DNA of 64,000 nt from Pyronema omphalodes. Lineage: Eukaryota > Ascomycota > Pezizomycetes > Pezizales > Pyronemataceae. The notes below the pieces were generated by a model, which saw only the letters and a list, made by a program, of their open reading frames with translations, was not told the DNA's origin and ran no database searches. The stretch is from positions 248,001-312,000 of the forward strand of contig JAJJXM010000056.1 in assembly GCA_024516155.1 (NCBI GenBank), read 5' to 3'. Positions 24,301 to 37,323 of the stretch are shown here, piece by piece; the first letter of the stretch is position 1, and each line of letters opens with the position of its first letter. The position numbers and the translations under genes were made by a program.

Positions 24301-25218
24301 AGCCGATTCTTGATCTTCGATATCATAATTCGTCACCTCGTTATCACAGCCGCAACACTGGCCAACAGTAAGCAACGACACTTGTAGACTCCACAGAACA
24401 GATGAATAATACCTTCAGGATGAAATTGATCATCTCTTTCATTCCCTCCACATTATTCTCCTGGTACTTCTTAATCCATCCAGTTGCAGCTTCGTCGTGG
24501 TCGTCTGTATTCGCCGCAAACACCGCATCTATTAAACAAGACGTCAGCCTGTGATATTGCACTATTGTTATTGCGCAGACTCACCATAAAGATTGTTAAC
24601 CATGCTCGGAACCACCGTAACGTTTCCATTGGTAGTTGACTTCGGCTTTCTTGGAGCTCGTGGTTTTGGCACTGCCTTTCGTTCCGCCGTAATTGCCTCC
24701 CCACTGACAGTTTTAACCTTCTTTGCAGCGGGTTTCCTCGGCGCTGCCGAAGTCTGTCTTGCTCCGCGTCCCCGTTTCCCAGGCTTCGTTGTGGTCTTAT
24801 TTCTTCTCCTTTGCTCTTTAATCTCTTCTTCGTCTGGCTCACCGTCACTCTCTTCTTCTTCCTCAGATTCACTTTCCATGTCGTCTTCGTCGTAATCTAC
24901 TTCCTCTTCCTCGTCGTCCTCTTCATCATCGGCCTCCTTTTCTCCCCCATCTGCACCGGGCGACGAGCTTGACTCCTTCCCATTTTCTGTAGCCTCTTCG
25001 TCGTCCGCGCTTCGCTTGCGCTTCTGTTTTCGCGTTACTGCGGGTGGCGGGGTAAAGGTCTGAACGGTTTTTTTGACTCGCGTAGAACGCCGGCGACCAG
25101 CGTTGTTGGAGGACGCGTCTGCGGTCGGGGTATTAGCGTCGCCAGCTTCACCAGCTTCGCGCGTGACATCCTCGTGGTCTGAAAGAGAGGAAAGTGAGGA
25201 GGTGTCGTCAACATCCAT
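21385..25218 (-). CDS. SCC3: Cohesin subunit Scc3/STAG (stromalin)
   Basis: Heat-repeat subunit of cohesin that binds the kleisin and DNA and is needed for sister-chromatid cohesion. Exons in coding order are 25218-24585, 24528-24413, 24357-22906 and 22854-21385, giving 1223 residues. The N-terminus to about 200 is disordered, with an acidic stretch (DDEEDDEEEEVDYDEDD) and basic patches. The STAG region begins with EGMKEMINFILKCCGCD. The stromalin conservative domain lies near 420-505 (FVHRYRDIDPKIRIDCVQEL then YIRYLGWTLSD). The C-terminus is again very acidic. Introns are 56, 55 and 51 bp with GTGAGT, GTATTA and GTAAGT donors. All junctions preserve frame. Length matches STAG/Irr1 proteins. 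The start faces the kish gene across 376 bp. Confidence 0.95.
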
Positions 25219-25594
25219 TGCGACAGCGAGTTTGTTGTTGCGCGACTAGGTGTGTGTTGCGAAGGTGTGTTGATTTGGGGGTCGGGGGAAGAACAGTCTG
25301 GCGACGTGATTTCCGTACCGGGCGGTGATGATGAAAGGGCAACTAGGAAGGCGCGTAGTTTGTGGAGGATGGGCTCGAAACAGAAGCTCAGTTTATGGTC
25401 CAGATAGCTTTTGAACAATTAATAAAGTTATTACGAGAAAAATCGAGAAATGGTGAAATTTTTCTATACATTTTTGGTGTGGTAAACTAATCCACCTGCG
25501 AATCGAGTGACGTCGCTAGAAGACTTGGAGCTGTGGACACGCTCGAACAAACGCCACCTCTACATCCCTTCAGCTACGGCGCCCATCAACAACC
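25219..25594. promoter_or_regulatory. Shared divergent promoter region of scc3 and kish
   Basis: The only 376 bp between the two divergent start codons must contain both 5' leaders and promoters. I see no clear TATA box or palindromic operator. The extent is inferred only from gene layout. Confidence 0.5.
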
Positions 25595-25988
25595 ATGGTA
25601 TGAATCTACTCTCCCCATGCGTTGAATTATAGCTAACCTTCTCTACACAGTCTGCTCTTTTTAACTTCAACGCGCTTCTCCTAGTGATCCTTCTCCTCAT
25701 CTGCACATGCACCTACATCCGCCAAGTTGTTCCAGGAATGGTAGACTCGAGGAAAGACAAGAACATGTTCGTCACCTTCTAGATCAATGGATATAGCTAC
25801 AAATGAGCAAGATGCTTACACGTTTGATAGCTTCTTTGGAGTGTTTTGGAAGTTTGCAAGAATTGGGGAACGGTTGAGTCCATATGTTAGCTTATGCTGT
25901 CTCGCTATGGCTGTGAGTATTCCAGCTTCCTTAGAAGCTACAAAAGGGGAGCCACTAATTTAATTAGGTCATCACCTTCGTCGGATAG
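25595..25988 (+). CDS. KSH1: Kish homologue (TMEM167 family), 73 residues
   Basis: Small double-spanning protein of the early secretory pathway, essential for secretion in yeast. Exons are 25595-25597, 25651-25766, 25831-25912 and 25968-25988. The first coding exon is just the ATG. The product starts [11 protein letters not shown], followed by a hydrophobic span [13 protein letters not shown], a short loop VDSRKDKN, the conserved [17 protein letters not shown] and a second span ending AVITFVG. This order and the length of 73 match the family closely. Without splicing, no ORF in the area shows the whole protein. Intron 2 has the rare donor GTTCGT, and intron 3 is GTGAGT...CTAAT...TTAG. It is divergent from scc3. 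Confidence 0.93.
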
Positions 25989-27823
25989 CTGTGCAGCTAT
26001 AGTTTCATCGCGTTCTATACTATTGTCTACTCCATCCGTTGCCGCATCACCTACCACCTCTACCCCATTCTCCTACGCATAAAAGTCCTGTCATCTACCA
26101 CACTCACAAAGAAGACCCGCCTTCAACTGTGATCATACTCGAATATGGGATTCGTTAGAATTAGATTAATGCTTGTTTGTTTACTGCTGTTTTCTTGGAA
26201 GCCCGGTGTTTGTTGTTCAAAGGCAAATAAATGATATTTAATGCATCTTTGGTTCATTACATTTAGTATAGCTATTAAGATATTGATTGTGGATTTGGAG
26301 GCCCCGAAAAACAAAAAGGTCAATATTGATAAACCATACCATTCGTAGTAATACTGTGCTAAATGTAATATTATCAATGTTGCAATATTCTGCAACCTCT
26401 GAACGTGCCCATAATAATGTTAAAGACAATGCATGGCTTCATAATGCACACATAGCGTTCGAGAACACAATACTTATGAATTGTGATTGGTAATCATAGC
26501 TATTCGACAAGATTCAAGAAATGGAGATGTGATGATCAAGTTAACAAATTCCGAGATTCATTTCATAGGGCCATCTAGTTAATCACCCACACACAGAGTC
26601 TGCATTATCACTACATATATTGCTATTCTAATTCTATCTGCATATTCCATCATAGTCACGGGAATTTTTCTTGCTATGTAGGTACAGCAATAGAAACTAG
26701 ATATGGCTATCAATTGTTTTAGATCTACTCCAGATACGCGAAGGGATGATCTTCACACTGCTTTACTCTAGCTCGGGGCAATTGATAACTACATCAGCCA
26801 CCTCGCATCGTAGAGATATGTATCTCAAGTATTTCAGATGCTCTGACTTTTTTAGTTGAAATCTTATTGAACCTACATTACTCCGGAATTAATTTGGGAG
26901 GCGAAGAAAGAAAAAGAAAGTTATGTACAGACCAAATATATTTCTGTTGCAATGTCCCTGAAGAGAAGTATGTAGCTGCATTACAAAGTAGACTCAACCC
27001 TATATAAAACACCGACATATATTGATTTAAATTGATTGATGTATGTTACGTAGCACCTGCAGATTTATGAGATGAGCAGGTTTCTTTATTTTATCATCAA
27101 GAAAATTTGATGGATTTCTATTGCGGAATTTGGTCATGATTTTGTTTTGGTGGTGATTGAGTGACAGACACGCTGCTTCGTACTTTGTGATGGTTGGCTT
27201 GAACGCGATTGTTCACTATCGCCGGTTTCTTGGGACCGGGCTGTATGTATGAACCATGGGATTTGGAGTTTGGGGCTTTGTAGACGAGTACACGCTAGAG
27301 TTTTAGAGCAGAGTACAGTAGGGTACTAGGGCGAATCATGGATTGTAGAGCGTTTAGTAGATTGAGGACGCCGGCGAACGCAATCATTTTTGGTTCCGAG
27401 AGAAACAAGAAAGCTGAGAGAAAAGATCGGAATCAGACAAGAGATGGGAGAGTTAATTACAAGCTGGCCGAATAGAATTGTAAAATTTATTTACAAAGCT
27501 GACACAGCTGAGTACAGCAAATATCTGCTGGAAACCGAAACATAGAAATACATATAATTTATGTATGCCGGGAAACTACCCCACCCCATCGCCATCGTCA
27601 TCGTCATCCCATCCAATCCAATCTCCCTCCCACCCCCCGCAACCAATCCTATCCCCCCAATCCCTCCAAGCTCCATTGCCCCCGTGCGTGTAATCGTACG
27701 CAAAGCTTGCGCAAGCAGCCAAGAAGCTCATCGGACAACGAGCAGGTTCTTAAACCGCAAAGTCCCTAACTCAAAAATTTATTTCCATCCACCTGCCTGT
27801 ATTGCATACTGTCAACCGGAACG
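25989..27823. other. AT-rich intergenic region, no gene seen
   Basis: About 1.8 kb of AT-rich DNA with only short ORFs. The last roughly 280 bp before 27824 are C-rich (repeated CATCC, CCAATC and CCCC) and are the likely promoter and leader of the phospholipase D gene. Confidence 0.5.
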
Positions 27824-30800
27824 ATGGGAAAGGACAAATACCGTTCTGGATCTCGTTCCCCAGAGCGCCGCCGACGCGAAGACTCTGACGACGAGAGATC
27901 CGGTTACAGAAAATCCAAAGACGAGCGAAGACGTCGCAGTCCATCTGCCGACAGAGACAGCAACGACGAAGCTAAAAAGGAACGCAAACGAATGGAGAAA
28001 GAGGCCCGGAAGCGAGAGAAGGAAGAAGAGAAGCGAAGGGCGCGAGGTGATGGAGGAGAGACTTTGAGCCGCGGCGAGTATGTGCCTTCAGGATATTCAT
28101 ATGTCTCAACGGGAGCACGCGAGGAATATCGTGCTCAGGGTAATACGGTTTATCCATCCTATGAATACCAACAGAGAGAATATAGGGCGCCGTACGGAGG
28201 CGGATATAGAGAACCGCCTTACCCTCAAGACGGCGCAGGCGGTTACGCTCAACCTTCGCCGCCTCCGCAAGCTTACGGCTACGCTCCTCCTCCTCGTCCT
28301 GGAGGAGAATATTACACTCCTCCATATCCGGCGCAATATCCTCCACCGGCCCCGCAACAGGGCGCCTATACCTATCCTGCTGGAGGATACCAGTCATCAC
28401 CGCCATTGCCGCCGCCGCAGCAGCAGCAACAGTACCCATACCAGCAATACCCACCCCCACAGCAGGGACAATATCAGCAATACCCTCCTCCCCAACAGCC
28501 GTATCCGCAGCAATATCCATCCCCTCAAGCTCAAAGTCCCTATGCTCCCCAAGGTGGATTCCAAGGATACCAGGCACCGCCTTCTCAGGGCGAATACAAG
28601 CCAACAAATCCACCACCCGCCAGTTATGCCGAAACTATTGATCACAACTCAAAACCTACATATAGCTCGGGCCAAGCTGCAGAAAAGCCATACAAATACA
28701 AGCCACAGGCCCATTCCTCTGCGCAGAATGCTGAAGGCCCTGCACCAACATTCCCTACCCCGGCAACACCATCAGATGGCGGCGGTATCTTTAACAATTT
28801 CGCAAAAACTCTGAATGCCTCCCTACACAACTATGCCAGAAATGTATTTCCCGCTACCAGCACATATTCAAATATGGCGCCAGAGGCGAAAACTGGTCAG
28901 AGATTTGAGAGTTTCGCCCCAGTCCGAAATGGCAACGGTGCAAAGTGGTATGTAGACGGTAAAGATTACATGTATGCAGTTTCTGTGGCCCTCGACGAGG
29001 CACGAGAGAGTATCTGGATTCTGGATTGTACGTAGCCGACGTTCAGCTATCATTGATTGGCTACTAATTATTGCTAGGGTGGTTGAGTCCTGAGCTCTAC
29101 TTACGCCGACCCCCGAAGCTCCACGAGAAATACCGTCTAGATCGGATGCTTCAGGCGGCTGCTTCCAGAGGTGTGCGGGTTAACGTCATCGTGTACAAAG
29201 AGGTCACTCAAGCTCTCACACGTAAGTTTCTATCCCCGCATTCGTCCTTATATATTGCATGATTGATCATTTCCGGTGCTCAATGTTTTATAAAAACGCA
29301 AGTATTTTAGCGTTTGGAAATATTGCAAACTGAATTATTGGTGATATATGCTCATTGTGTCTTGCATGCAGTTGATTCACACCACACGAAGCACGCACTT
29401 GAGGATTTACACCCAAATATCTGTGTTTTCAGACACCCTGATCATTTACCGGACCGCGACAACGTCATTCGTGGCACCTTGAATAAGTTCAAGAGCGGTG
29501 ACTATCGATTCCTTGATGGTATTAAAGGGTAAAATATCCTGAATTGTTTATTTTCTCCTATGTTACATCTTCTCACTCAGGACAGAGTTTACGGCTTCAA
29601 AGATGATATCACTTTGTACTTTGCCCATCACGAAAAGCTTTGTATTGTTGATGGACAGATTGCTTTCATGGGTGGTCTTGATCTATGCTTCGGAAGGGTA
29701 AGTCGCTCTAATCTATAACTGGGACACCATTCTAAAATATGATACAGTGGGACACGAATGAACATCCAATTGCTGATGCCCACCCTGGTGATTTGAACGC
29801 TATTCTTTTCCCCGGACAGGACTATAACAATGGTGACTTTTACTATTCCATTATCGATTGTGACTAAATTAACAACTATTTAGCCCGGTACCTGGATTTC
29901 CAGCACGTTGACAAATGGGAAGACAACGTAGTGTCTCGTCTCGAGCACTCCCGCATGGGTTGGTCTGACATTGCTATGTCTCTTATGGGCCCAGCTGTCG
30001 AAGATCTTCAGGTCCACTTTGCCCAGCGTTGGAACTTTATCTACAAGGATAAATACGATGCACGCCGTGTTGCAAGATACAAGCCAATTGACGAGTCGGC
30101 CTTCGAAGGTGGACACGGTTACCACCGCCGTCACATTAAAGATAAACTTAAGCAGCATGTCTTGGAGGGCACAGAATACGACTTTGATTACTCTGATGGC
30201 GATTTCAGGAGGCAGAGGCAACAAGACGAACCAGATGGTGTCCGTCTTCAGATCTGTCGCTCTATCAGCAAATGGTCTCACGGTACCGTAACGACCGAAC
30301 ACTCCATCGCAAATGCATACATTCAGATCATTACTGAAGCCAAGCACTTTGTCTACATGGAAAACCAATTCTTTATCACTGCAACCAGCGATCAGCAAAA
30401 ACCGATTTTGAATATGGTAGGTCGAGCAATTGTCGATCGTATCATCCGTGCCTACCGCGAAGGCAAACGCTTCCGAATCATTGTCGTTATTCCTGCTATT
30501 CCTGGTTTTGCTGGAGACCTAAAGGATTCCGCTGCTCTCGGTACCCGCGCTATCATCGAGTTCCAGCAGCGTTCTATCAATCGTGATCGTGGATATTCTA
30601 TTATGGAACAGCTTGAGAAACAGGGTATCAACCCCAAGGAATACATCCGCTTCTACAACCTCCGTTCTTACGACCGCATCAATAATGCACAAACCGGATC
30701 AGCGGGTGGCGTCCCCTACGAAGCTGCAGCTCAAGCCCACGATGAACAAGTTGGTGCCGGTGTGAATTATCAACAATACGGTGGCCCTATTCGAGGCGAT

Positions 30801-31791
30801 GAATATTCCCGCTACCAGTCTGGAGCACCTAACCAACCTCAAACCAAGGGACAGTGGGACTCTGTTGCACGCTGTGTTATGCTTGGTGGTCCGGATATCC
30901 GAAGTGTTCCCTGGGACGGTGACCCAGATAAAGAAATCGACGCCTTCGTATCTGAGGAGTTATATGTTCACAGCAAACTTCTAATTGCAGATGATACCAT
31001 CGCATTAATCGGTTCTGCAAATTTGAACGACCGTTCACAGCTCGGTGACCATGATTCCGAAATCGCATGTATCATCGAGGATCGCACTCCCTTACCATCT
31101 ATGATGGATGGAAAACCTTACCGTGCTTCGCATTTTGCAGCTACTCTTAGAAGACAAGTTTTTAGAAAGCATCTCGGTCTTATTCCCGCACAGAATTGTT
31201 ACGAGATTGATCAGAATATGATGCCGATCCCGGTTCCGAATATTTATGACTTTGATTCTGCGGAGGATAGATTGGTTCAGGATCCTTTGTCGGATGAGTT
31301 TTGGGGATTTTGGAATCAGGTTGCAAATGTTAATACTGTAAGTTTTTCTTCCTTTCTGTTTCCTTTTTTTGGTCTTACAAAAGTAGTATCTTTGGATATG
31401 AAAATTATTTTGAGATTTGATTGCTAATAATAACCCCCCCCCCCCCCCCCCCCCAATACAGAGAGCATTTGCAAAAGTCTTCCATTCCCTTCCTCACGAC
31501 AGTGTACAAAACTGGAAACAATACGACGAATACTGGGGTAAACACTTTGCCATTCCCAAACCCACCAAAGACAAGAAACCCGGAGATCCCGAACCGAAAG
31601 CAAAAGAACCATGGGGTCACGTTGTTAAAGATGAATTTTCCCCCGGAAGAGAAGGTGCTAGAGAGGTTAAAGAGGTACTCGCGGCCATTAGAGGAATGTT
31701 GGTGGAGATGCCGTTGGACTTTTTGAAGGAGGAGGATGTTGCTGAGGAAGGTGTTGCTTTGAATGCGTTCACCGAGACGCTGTATACTTGA
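27824..31791 (+). CDS. Phospholipase D with Pro/Tyr/Gln-rich N-terminus
   Basis: Hydrolyses phosphatidylcholine to phosphatidic acid. Exons are 27824-29027, 29078-29221, 29372-29528, 29586-29697, 29748-29832, 29884-31337 and 31462-31791, giving 1161 residues. Residues 1-85 are RS-like and basic ([18 protein letters not shown]). Residues about 85-280 are rich in Pro, Tyr and Gln ([19 protein letters not shown]). The catalytic part begins near 375 ([18 protein letters not shown]). The two HKD motifs are HEKLCIVD at about 516 and HSKLLIADD at about 929, followed by [12 protein letters not shown]. No PX or PH domain is visible, unlike yeast Spo14. Exon 4 uses the second of two nearby CAG acceptors, which alone keeps the frame. 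Intron 6 (31338-31461) ends after a run of 21 C. An AATAAA lies at 31911. Confidence 0.95.
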
Positions 31792-34696
31792 TGGATTGTC
31801 GGATAGTATAGTATAGGCGGATTGTAGAGGATTGAGGTGGAACTTGGGGATGGGATGGGATGGGATAATGTATACCTAGTGACTGCAGATATTTACTGCG
31901 TGCATGCGGAAATAAAAATGGGATTGTGAATGCGGTATATGCTGGTATTATAGTATCTTAAGTGCATCACAGTTCTTGTATCATCCCATGAAAAAATTAA
32001 CAAATCAACAAATCAGCCAATGAATCCAAAACAGAAAAGAAAAAAAAATCAGAACTACATATAGATTCTTCCTTATCGCCACCATCGTCATCCTCCTGTA
32101 GATTAACAAATATGAGATCATATACGATCCAATAGGGTACTTCTGATACTTCATACACACCATCAAAACACCATCATCCTTCAATCAATCCTTCAATCAA
32201 TCCTTCAATCAATCCTTCAATCAATCCTTCAATCAATCCTTCAATCAATCCTTCAATCAATCCTTCAATCAATCCTTCAATCAATCCTTCACTCATCAAT
32301 ACTTCATACACCCCATCCATCCTTCCTTCATCAATCCTTCATTCATCAACACACCATTTCATCATCCATACACCATCAATCCCACAACCCATCCAAAAAC
32401 ACTTACCATTTCTCAACTAATTTTAGCTAGCTGCTACACTAATCTAGCCCCCCAAAAATCAAAACGCAATACTAAACCCAGACCTCCCAGTTGTACAACC
32501 CAGTTCAAAATGACAGCCAAAACGGACTGTACGGATTGTACGGACTATTGGAATACGAGAACTGTACGGCCACCCAATTCAGTTTACTGTCCGTAGTATA
32601 AACTAGTTAAACTGAAACCGCGAAACCCAGTTACCTGAATCCAAGGCTTAGCAAAGCAGGTGAACTGTTCAAAACTGCGAAACCTGGTTTGTCCTGCAAG
32701 GAAACTGATTTACGAAGCAGCAAAACATATTATTCACCGCATACATAACAAAAAAAAAAAAGTCTATACTAATTGGGTTCCCAGAAATTAATCACAACAG
32801 ACGCCTATGATGGAAACTCTGGAGCCCATCAATTATTGGCCGTCAGAGTATCTGCCTGCGCTGCATTGAATGGCGGTGTGATATAATGATTCACTTGCAT
32901 TCTGAAAGCAGCTGCTCGGACTCGGCAGTCGTCGTGGGGATTGAGAGTGTGTTGATCGCTATTTCGTAAAGGTTGGGAAATCTGGTTACTTTACTAGAAG
33001 CTGAGGGAATAAGGAGTTGAGATACTGGCAGGCTTGGCCACCGGTGGGTTCAAATGAGGTTGAAGACATTATTTATTCCTGCATGTAGTCCGTTTAATCA
33101 GTGCACTGCAGTTATCTGGTTCTAGGGACCTCTCAAAAATGAACCAAGTGTGTATCTGAGACATTATAACTGTACCAACTAACTGTGAATTGTTAGTTCA
33201 GTTTACCTGGTTTACGATTTTACTCGGTGAACTGGCTATACGGTTGGGAGGTCTGGTTAAGATAGAATAAAGATAAGACATGATAGAGTAAAGATAAGAT
33301 AGAGTAAGTTAAGATAAGATAGAATAAGTTAAGGTATATAAAAATAAGATAAAGATAAATATCCCAAGACAGATAAATAAATATCCCAAGCTAAATATCC
33401 CAAGCTAAATATCCCAAGACAGATAAATATCCCAAGCTAGACAGCTAAAGATAGCTAAATAAAAGATAGATAGCTAGACAGCTAGATAAAAGATAGGTAG
33501 ATAGATAAATCAAGCTAATACAAAAAACCGGCCTAAACCCTATCAACAAAAAAGCAATACACACACACAAAAAAGAAAGCACACAAAAAAAAGCACACAA
33601 AAAAAAACAGAAATAAAGCAAAGCAAACATCAATAACAACATAAACAACAAACTCAAGACACAAGGCATAAAAAAAAAGGTATCCGCACTCATTAATCCC
33701 TGTACATAAACCACAAAAGAAGTGTGAAACAAAAGCAATACCACCAGACTGACAGGTAGACAGGTAGAGTTCCAACCAACATCAAGTAACATCAAACCAC
33801 GTCAAGTAACAATAACAATCACACATCATAGATAAATATAAAAATAAAAATAAGATATCATATCATATCAAGACAATATAACCTCAAAACAAAAAGAAAA
33901 AAGAGAAAGCACACCAGCTTACAAACTAAAGCTAACCAACCCATAGGAGTTAAATAGATTAGGTAAGTTCTGTCAAGAAAAAAATGAATGAAAAAAAAAG
34001 TTAAAAATAAAGATGGAAAAAAATGAGCAAGTGAATAAAAAAAATAATAAGCTTGTAAAAAAAAAGACGGATAAAAATTCGCTTAAAATAAAAATAAAAA
34101 CCACTGCCCGAGTGTAATCAAATTCAACCAAAGAAAGAAAAGATATAAAAAAAACAAACATTAAACATCGCAATAAAAAAACAACAAAAAAAAAATCCAA
34201 GCCAATTCCAACCCATCCATAAGAGCACCCTGCAAATATTCCAGTCTTAAAAAACAAAAAATGACAAAAAAAAAACAAGCAATATCAAAAATAAAAACAT
34301 CAATCAACAAGCGATAAGCATCAAAAAAATAACAAATACCCCAGTAAAAACAAAATCAATAAAAGAAAACCGAGCCAAAAAAAAGATCTTGAAAATGCTG
34401 GACGCCTGAAATGAAAAAAAGAAAAACAAAACATAAGAACGTAAGAAGTTTGGAATAAATAAAAAAAACATGAAGCCGCCCCAAAATCAAAACAAAGAAC
34501 TTTGAAGAATAAATAAAAAGGAATAAAAGAATTAAAGGTAGTCAGTCGTAACGGGTCATTAAGAATTATTCTATTATAGATGTTGTGAGGAGATGAGGAG
34601 ATGAGAGATAAGAGGTGAGGTGAGGTGAGGTGGTGGGTGATCTTTTTCAGTGTTCGATCAGATAATAAAGATTACGAGTTGTGTTGGTTGGTTGGT
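31792..34696. other. Convergent intergenic region, low complexity
   Basis: About 2.9 kb between phospholipase D and the transcription factor, whose 3' ends face each other. It contains a 12-bp tandem array (listed separately), AAGATAAG/ATCCCAAG-type degenerate repeats near 33260-33440, and about 1 kb (33500-34530) that is strongly A-rich on the plus strand with many A runs of 4-9. ORFs here are composition artefacts. Confidence 0.55.
32179..32290. repeat. 12-bp minisatellite, about 9 copies
   Basis: Near-perfect tandem copies of CCTTCAATCAAT. The downstream 100 bp carries degenerate relatives (CATCAATCCTTC). Confidence 0.9.
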
Positions 34697-37323
34697 TTAC
34701 TCAGCATCGCTAAGTAAATCTTCGTCCATCTCTGGTGACGAAGATGGTGAGCTTGCAGATGATGATAATGTGAGCCCGCTGTCATCGTTTAGTGCCAATG
34801 TGTGTGAGTGAATCTTGAAAGATTCTCCAAGAATACTTGTGATTCTGTAACGACTTGTTAGTTTTTTGTCTCTGATTGTTATAAGAGTGATAATAACTTA
34901 CCCCCAAACTACAACATCATCCAAAATTCCACCCCATACCCTAGCTACAGCTGCAGAAAGCCTGCTGCCATATAGCTCGACGCTATCGTCATCAAAGAGC
35001 GCTCTGATCTTCTCAAACATAACCCTCTCATCCTCAGTGGGAGGCATGGTGTCCATCTCATCCTCGATTTTGTATAACCAGAGGGAAAGGATAAGCATGA
35101 GATCAAAGCCAGCTAATGGGTGCTCGACGCTCCAGTTTAATGCAGCAGTGCGAGCAACCCAGCGAATTCCCATCAGTGCCGGAATCTGAAAGCATTCAAA
35201 GCATAACTGAATCACAGCAGTCATCTGGGGTGAACGATCGATGACATCGGTCGCAGCAGTCATCAGCGAGGCAACATCCTCGGGGATATGCTCTCGCAAA
35301 GCCCGTTGAATTTGCTCAAAGTTAACAGACAGACGTGCCGATGTTACACGGTACAACGCCAGTGCGTTAAAAATGAGGGGATGACCTTTTTGTGGGGATG
35401 ATAATGGCACGATCATAGTCTCAGAGGTAACAGAGTCTAAAGATCTGTGCCACGTGGCTAGTGCAGCGGCAAGTTTGTTGCGGTAGTCGGCGATGGCGGC
35501 AGGAGGAGCAGATGGGATGTGATGAGTGTTCCAAACTTCGAGGAAAAGAGTGTTTATCATGATTCGTGCAGCGAATGCAGAGTATGAAGGGGTGTCGGAA
35601 GAGAAGAGTCGTGCATGTGCGTCAGCAAAGGATGGAAGAGGCTCGTTGATGTAGGCTTCACGCCAGAAAGCCTCATCGGCAACGGGGGAATTCCATAGAG
35701 TCTCCGAGCAAGGCAGCGAGATGGGAATTGAACCAAATTCCGCAGGCGTAATGGGAGAGGTGTAGTTGAAGGTCAAGGTCAATAGACCAAAGAAGATGTA
35801 TACAGCAAAGTAAGTACGACGACAGCCTTCGTCATCAATCCATTCTTGACGCGTAGGAAGCTTATCGCCGCGCTTCTCGATCCGCTGCTGCAACTCGCAT
35901 CGACCACCAGCAACAACCTGTACCGACGATTAGCGATGTCCTAGACTGTACTAAGAGTTTACCGAGGTTGCTTACGTTTGACAAGAGTCCCCCGATAGAC
36001 CAAGCCCATTCCACACCCTTGGCGTCGCCGCTCCAACTAGCAAACACCATGTTCAAGAGCAGGGTTTGCGTAGTCCATAGTGGGCAATTGAGCGAGCTAA
36101 ATTCCTGGTTTCTATGCAGAAAATTGTTCACCAAAACCTTCGACGAAAGATGCAGGGTATAACTGAATTTTCACTCGTTAGCACAGACTAGGAGGTCTCG
36201 GAAGAACGGACAGGCATGTTGCCTGCGCCTGGGATTGTGGTTGGCTTACGCTTGTTCTTTCTCGAACGTATATAGCGCTCCCACCGACAAAACCGCTAGC
36301 AGTAGCGGCGGGTCAATGGTACTCGGCTCGAACGATGGCATGTGCAGGAATGGAAAATGGTGGTGGAACAAATTGAAGTATTCCCGAAGATACCGATTCA
36401 ATCCGCTCTTGCTGGGCAGCCGGAATCTGTCAAGGACAGCCCGTTCTTTGTCCATTTCCTTAATATTGTTAAGAATCATGTTGCGTTGCTCGTCGTTTTC
36501 TACAGTGGGTGGAATGGGCGGCGGGGTGGAGTGCGTTGGTAGCCCCGATGGTGACGCGAACCCGGAAAAGTATGGGTTCGGAGACGAGGCATACGATCGC
36601 GGGGGTTCTGCTGAAAAAGAACGTTCCATCGATGTGGGGTGTCCCGGCAACTGCAACGTGTTTGCATTCCAATCCTGTGAATCTGATGACCGCGGTATAT
36701 CTGGAAGAGTATTTGTTGATGACGGAGTGGGCGGATCCCAGGTCGACATATTATCTACTCGAATTGCTCCAGGTGTATATGGCACTGACGGGTCAAAATC
36801 AGACGACATTGATCGCCGAGGGTTTTCTCGCAACATCATTTGCTCCTGATCTACCATTGCTGCAGCGGCGGCTTGATGCAGTTCCGTCATCAGAACAGCT
36901 GCGGTTTCCATGTCTACCAAACCATCGTTACCATCAAAAGGCTCAATCGCGGGCTCAATGGAAATGGTAGGTTTCGACGGACCAGCCGCAGAAGAGTTCT
37001 TATTTGACCGACGCTTGCCTTCACTATGTAGAGGGATGCCTCCATCCTTTGCGTGCACTGTTCTGTCATGTCGTAGTAATAGATCTCTTCGCACAAACGT
37101 ACTCCGACATTTTAAGCACTTGAAAGGACGCTCTTTCGTATCTAGAAGACGCACAACACGTCAGTATTTACAATAAGAAAATTTGGAATGTGTAGTATTT
37201 ACGTGATCTTTCGTGTCTACTTCTGTGTTCTGATCGACTAAACGCTCTTGCACAATATTCACACTTGTATTTACGCTCGGGCATGAGCGCTGTCTTCTTG
37301 AGGAATTGCGCCTGGGACGTCAT
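34697..37323 (-). CDS. C2H2 zinc-finger transcription factor with fungal_trans domain
   Basis: Probable sequence-specific nuclear regulator. Exons in coding order are 37323-37203, 37141-36250, 36162-35976, 35917-34902 and 34844-34697, giving 787 residues. Two C2H2 fingers sit at the N-terminus: C21, C24, H37, H41 and C49, C52, H65, H70. The first finger is completed only after intron 1 is removed. A Ser/Pro-rich linker follows to about 270. From about 285 (RYLREYFNLFHHHFPFLH) onward it matches the fungal-specific transcription factor domain, with the conserved DDEGCRRTYFAVYIFFGLLT segment after intron 3. The C-terminus is acidic (SSPEMDEDLLSDAE). Klf1- or Adr1-like regulators share this layout, but the target pathway is unknown. 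The final exon is placed from GTAAGT and CTAAC...TTACAG signals. It is divergent from the RasGEF, 12.8 kb away. Confidence 0.93.

Noticed and set aside
33445..34278. Minus-strand ORFs rich in Phe/Leu resembling membrane proteins
   Set aside because: They arise from A-rich plus-strand DNA read in reverse (TTT codons). There is no conserved motif.
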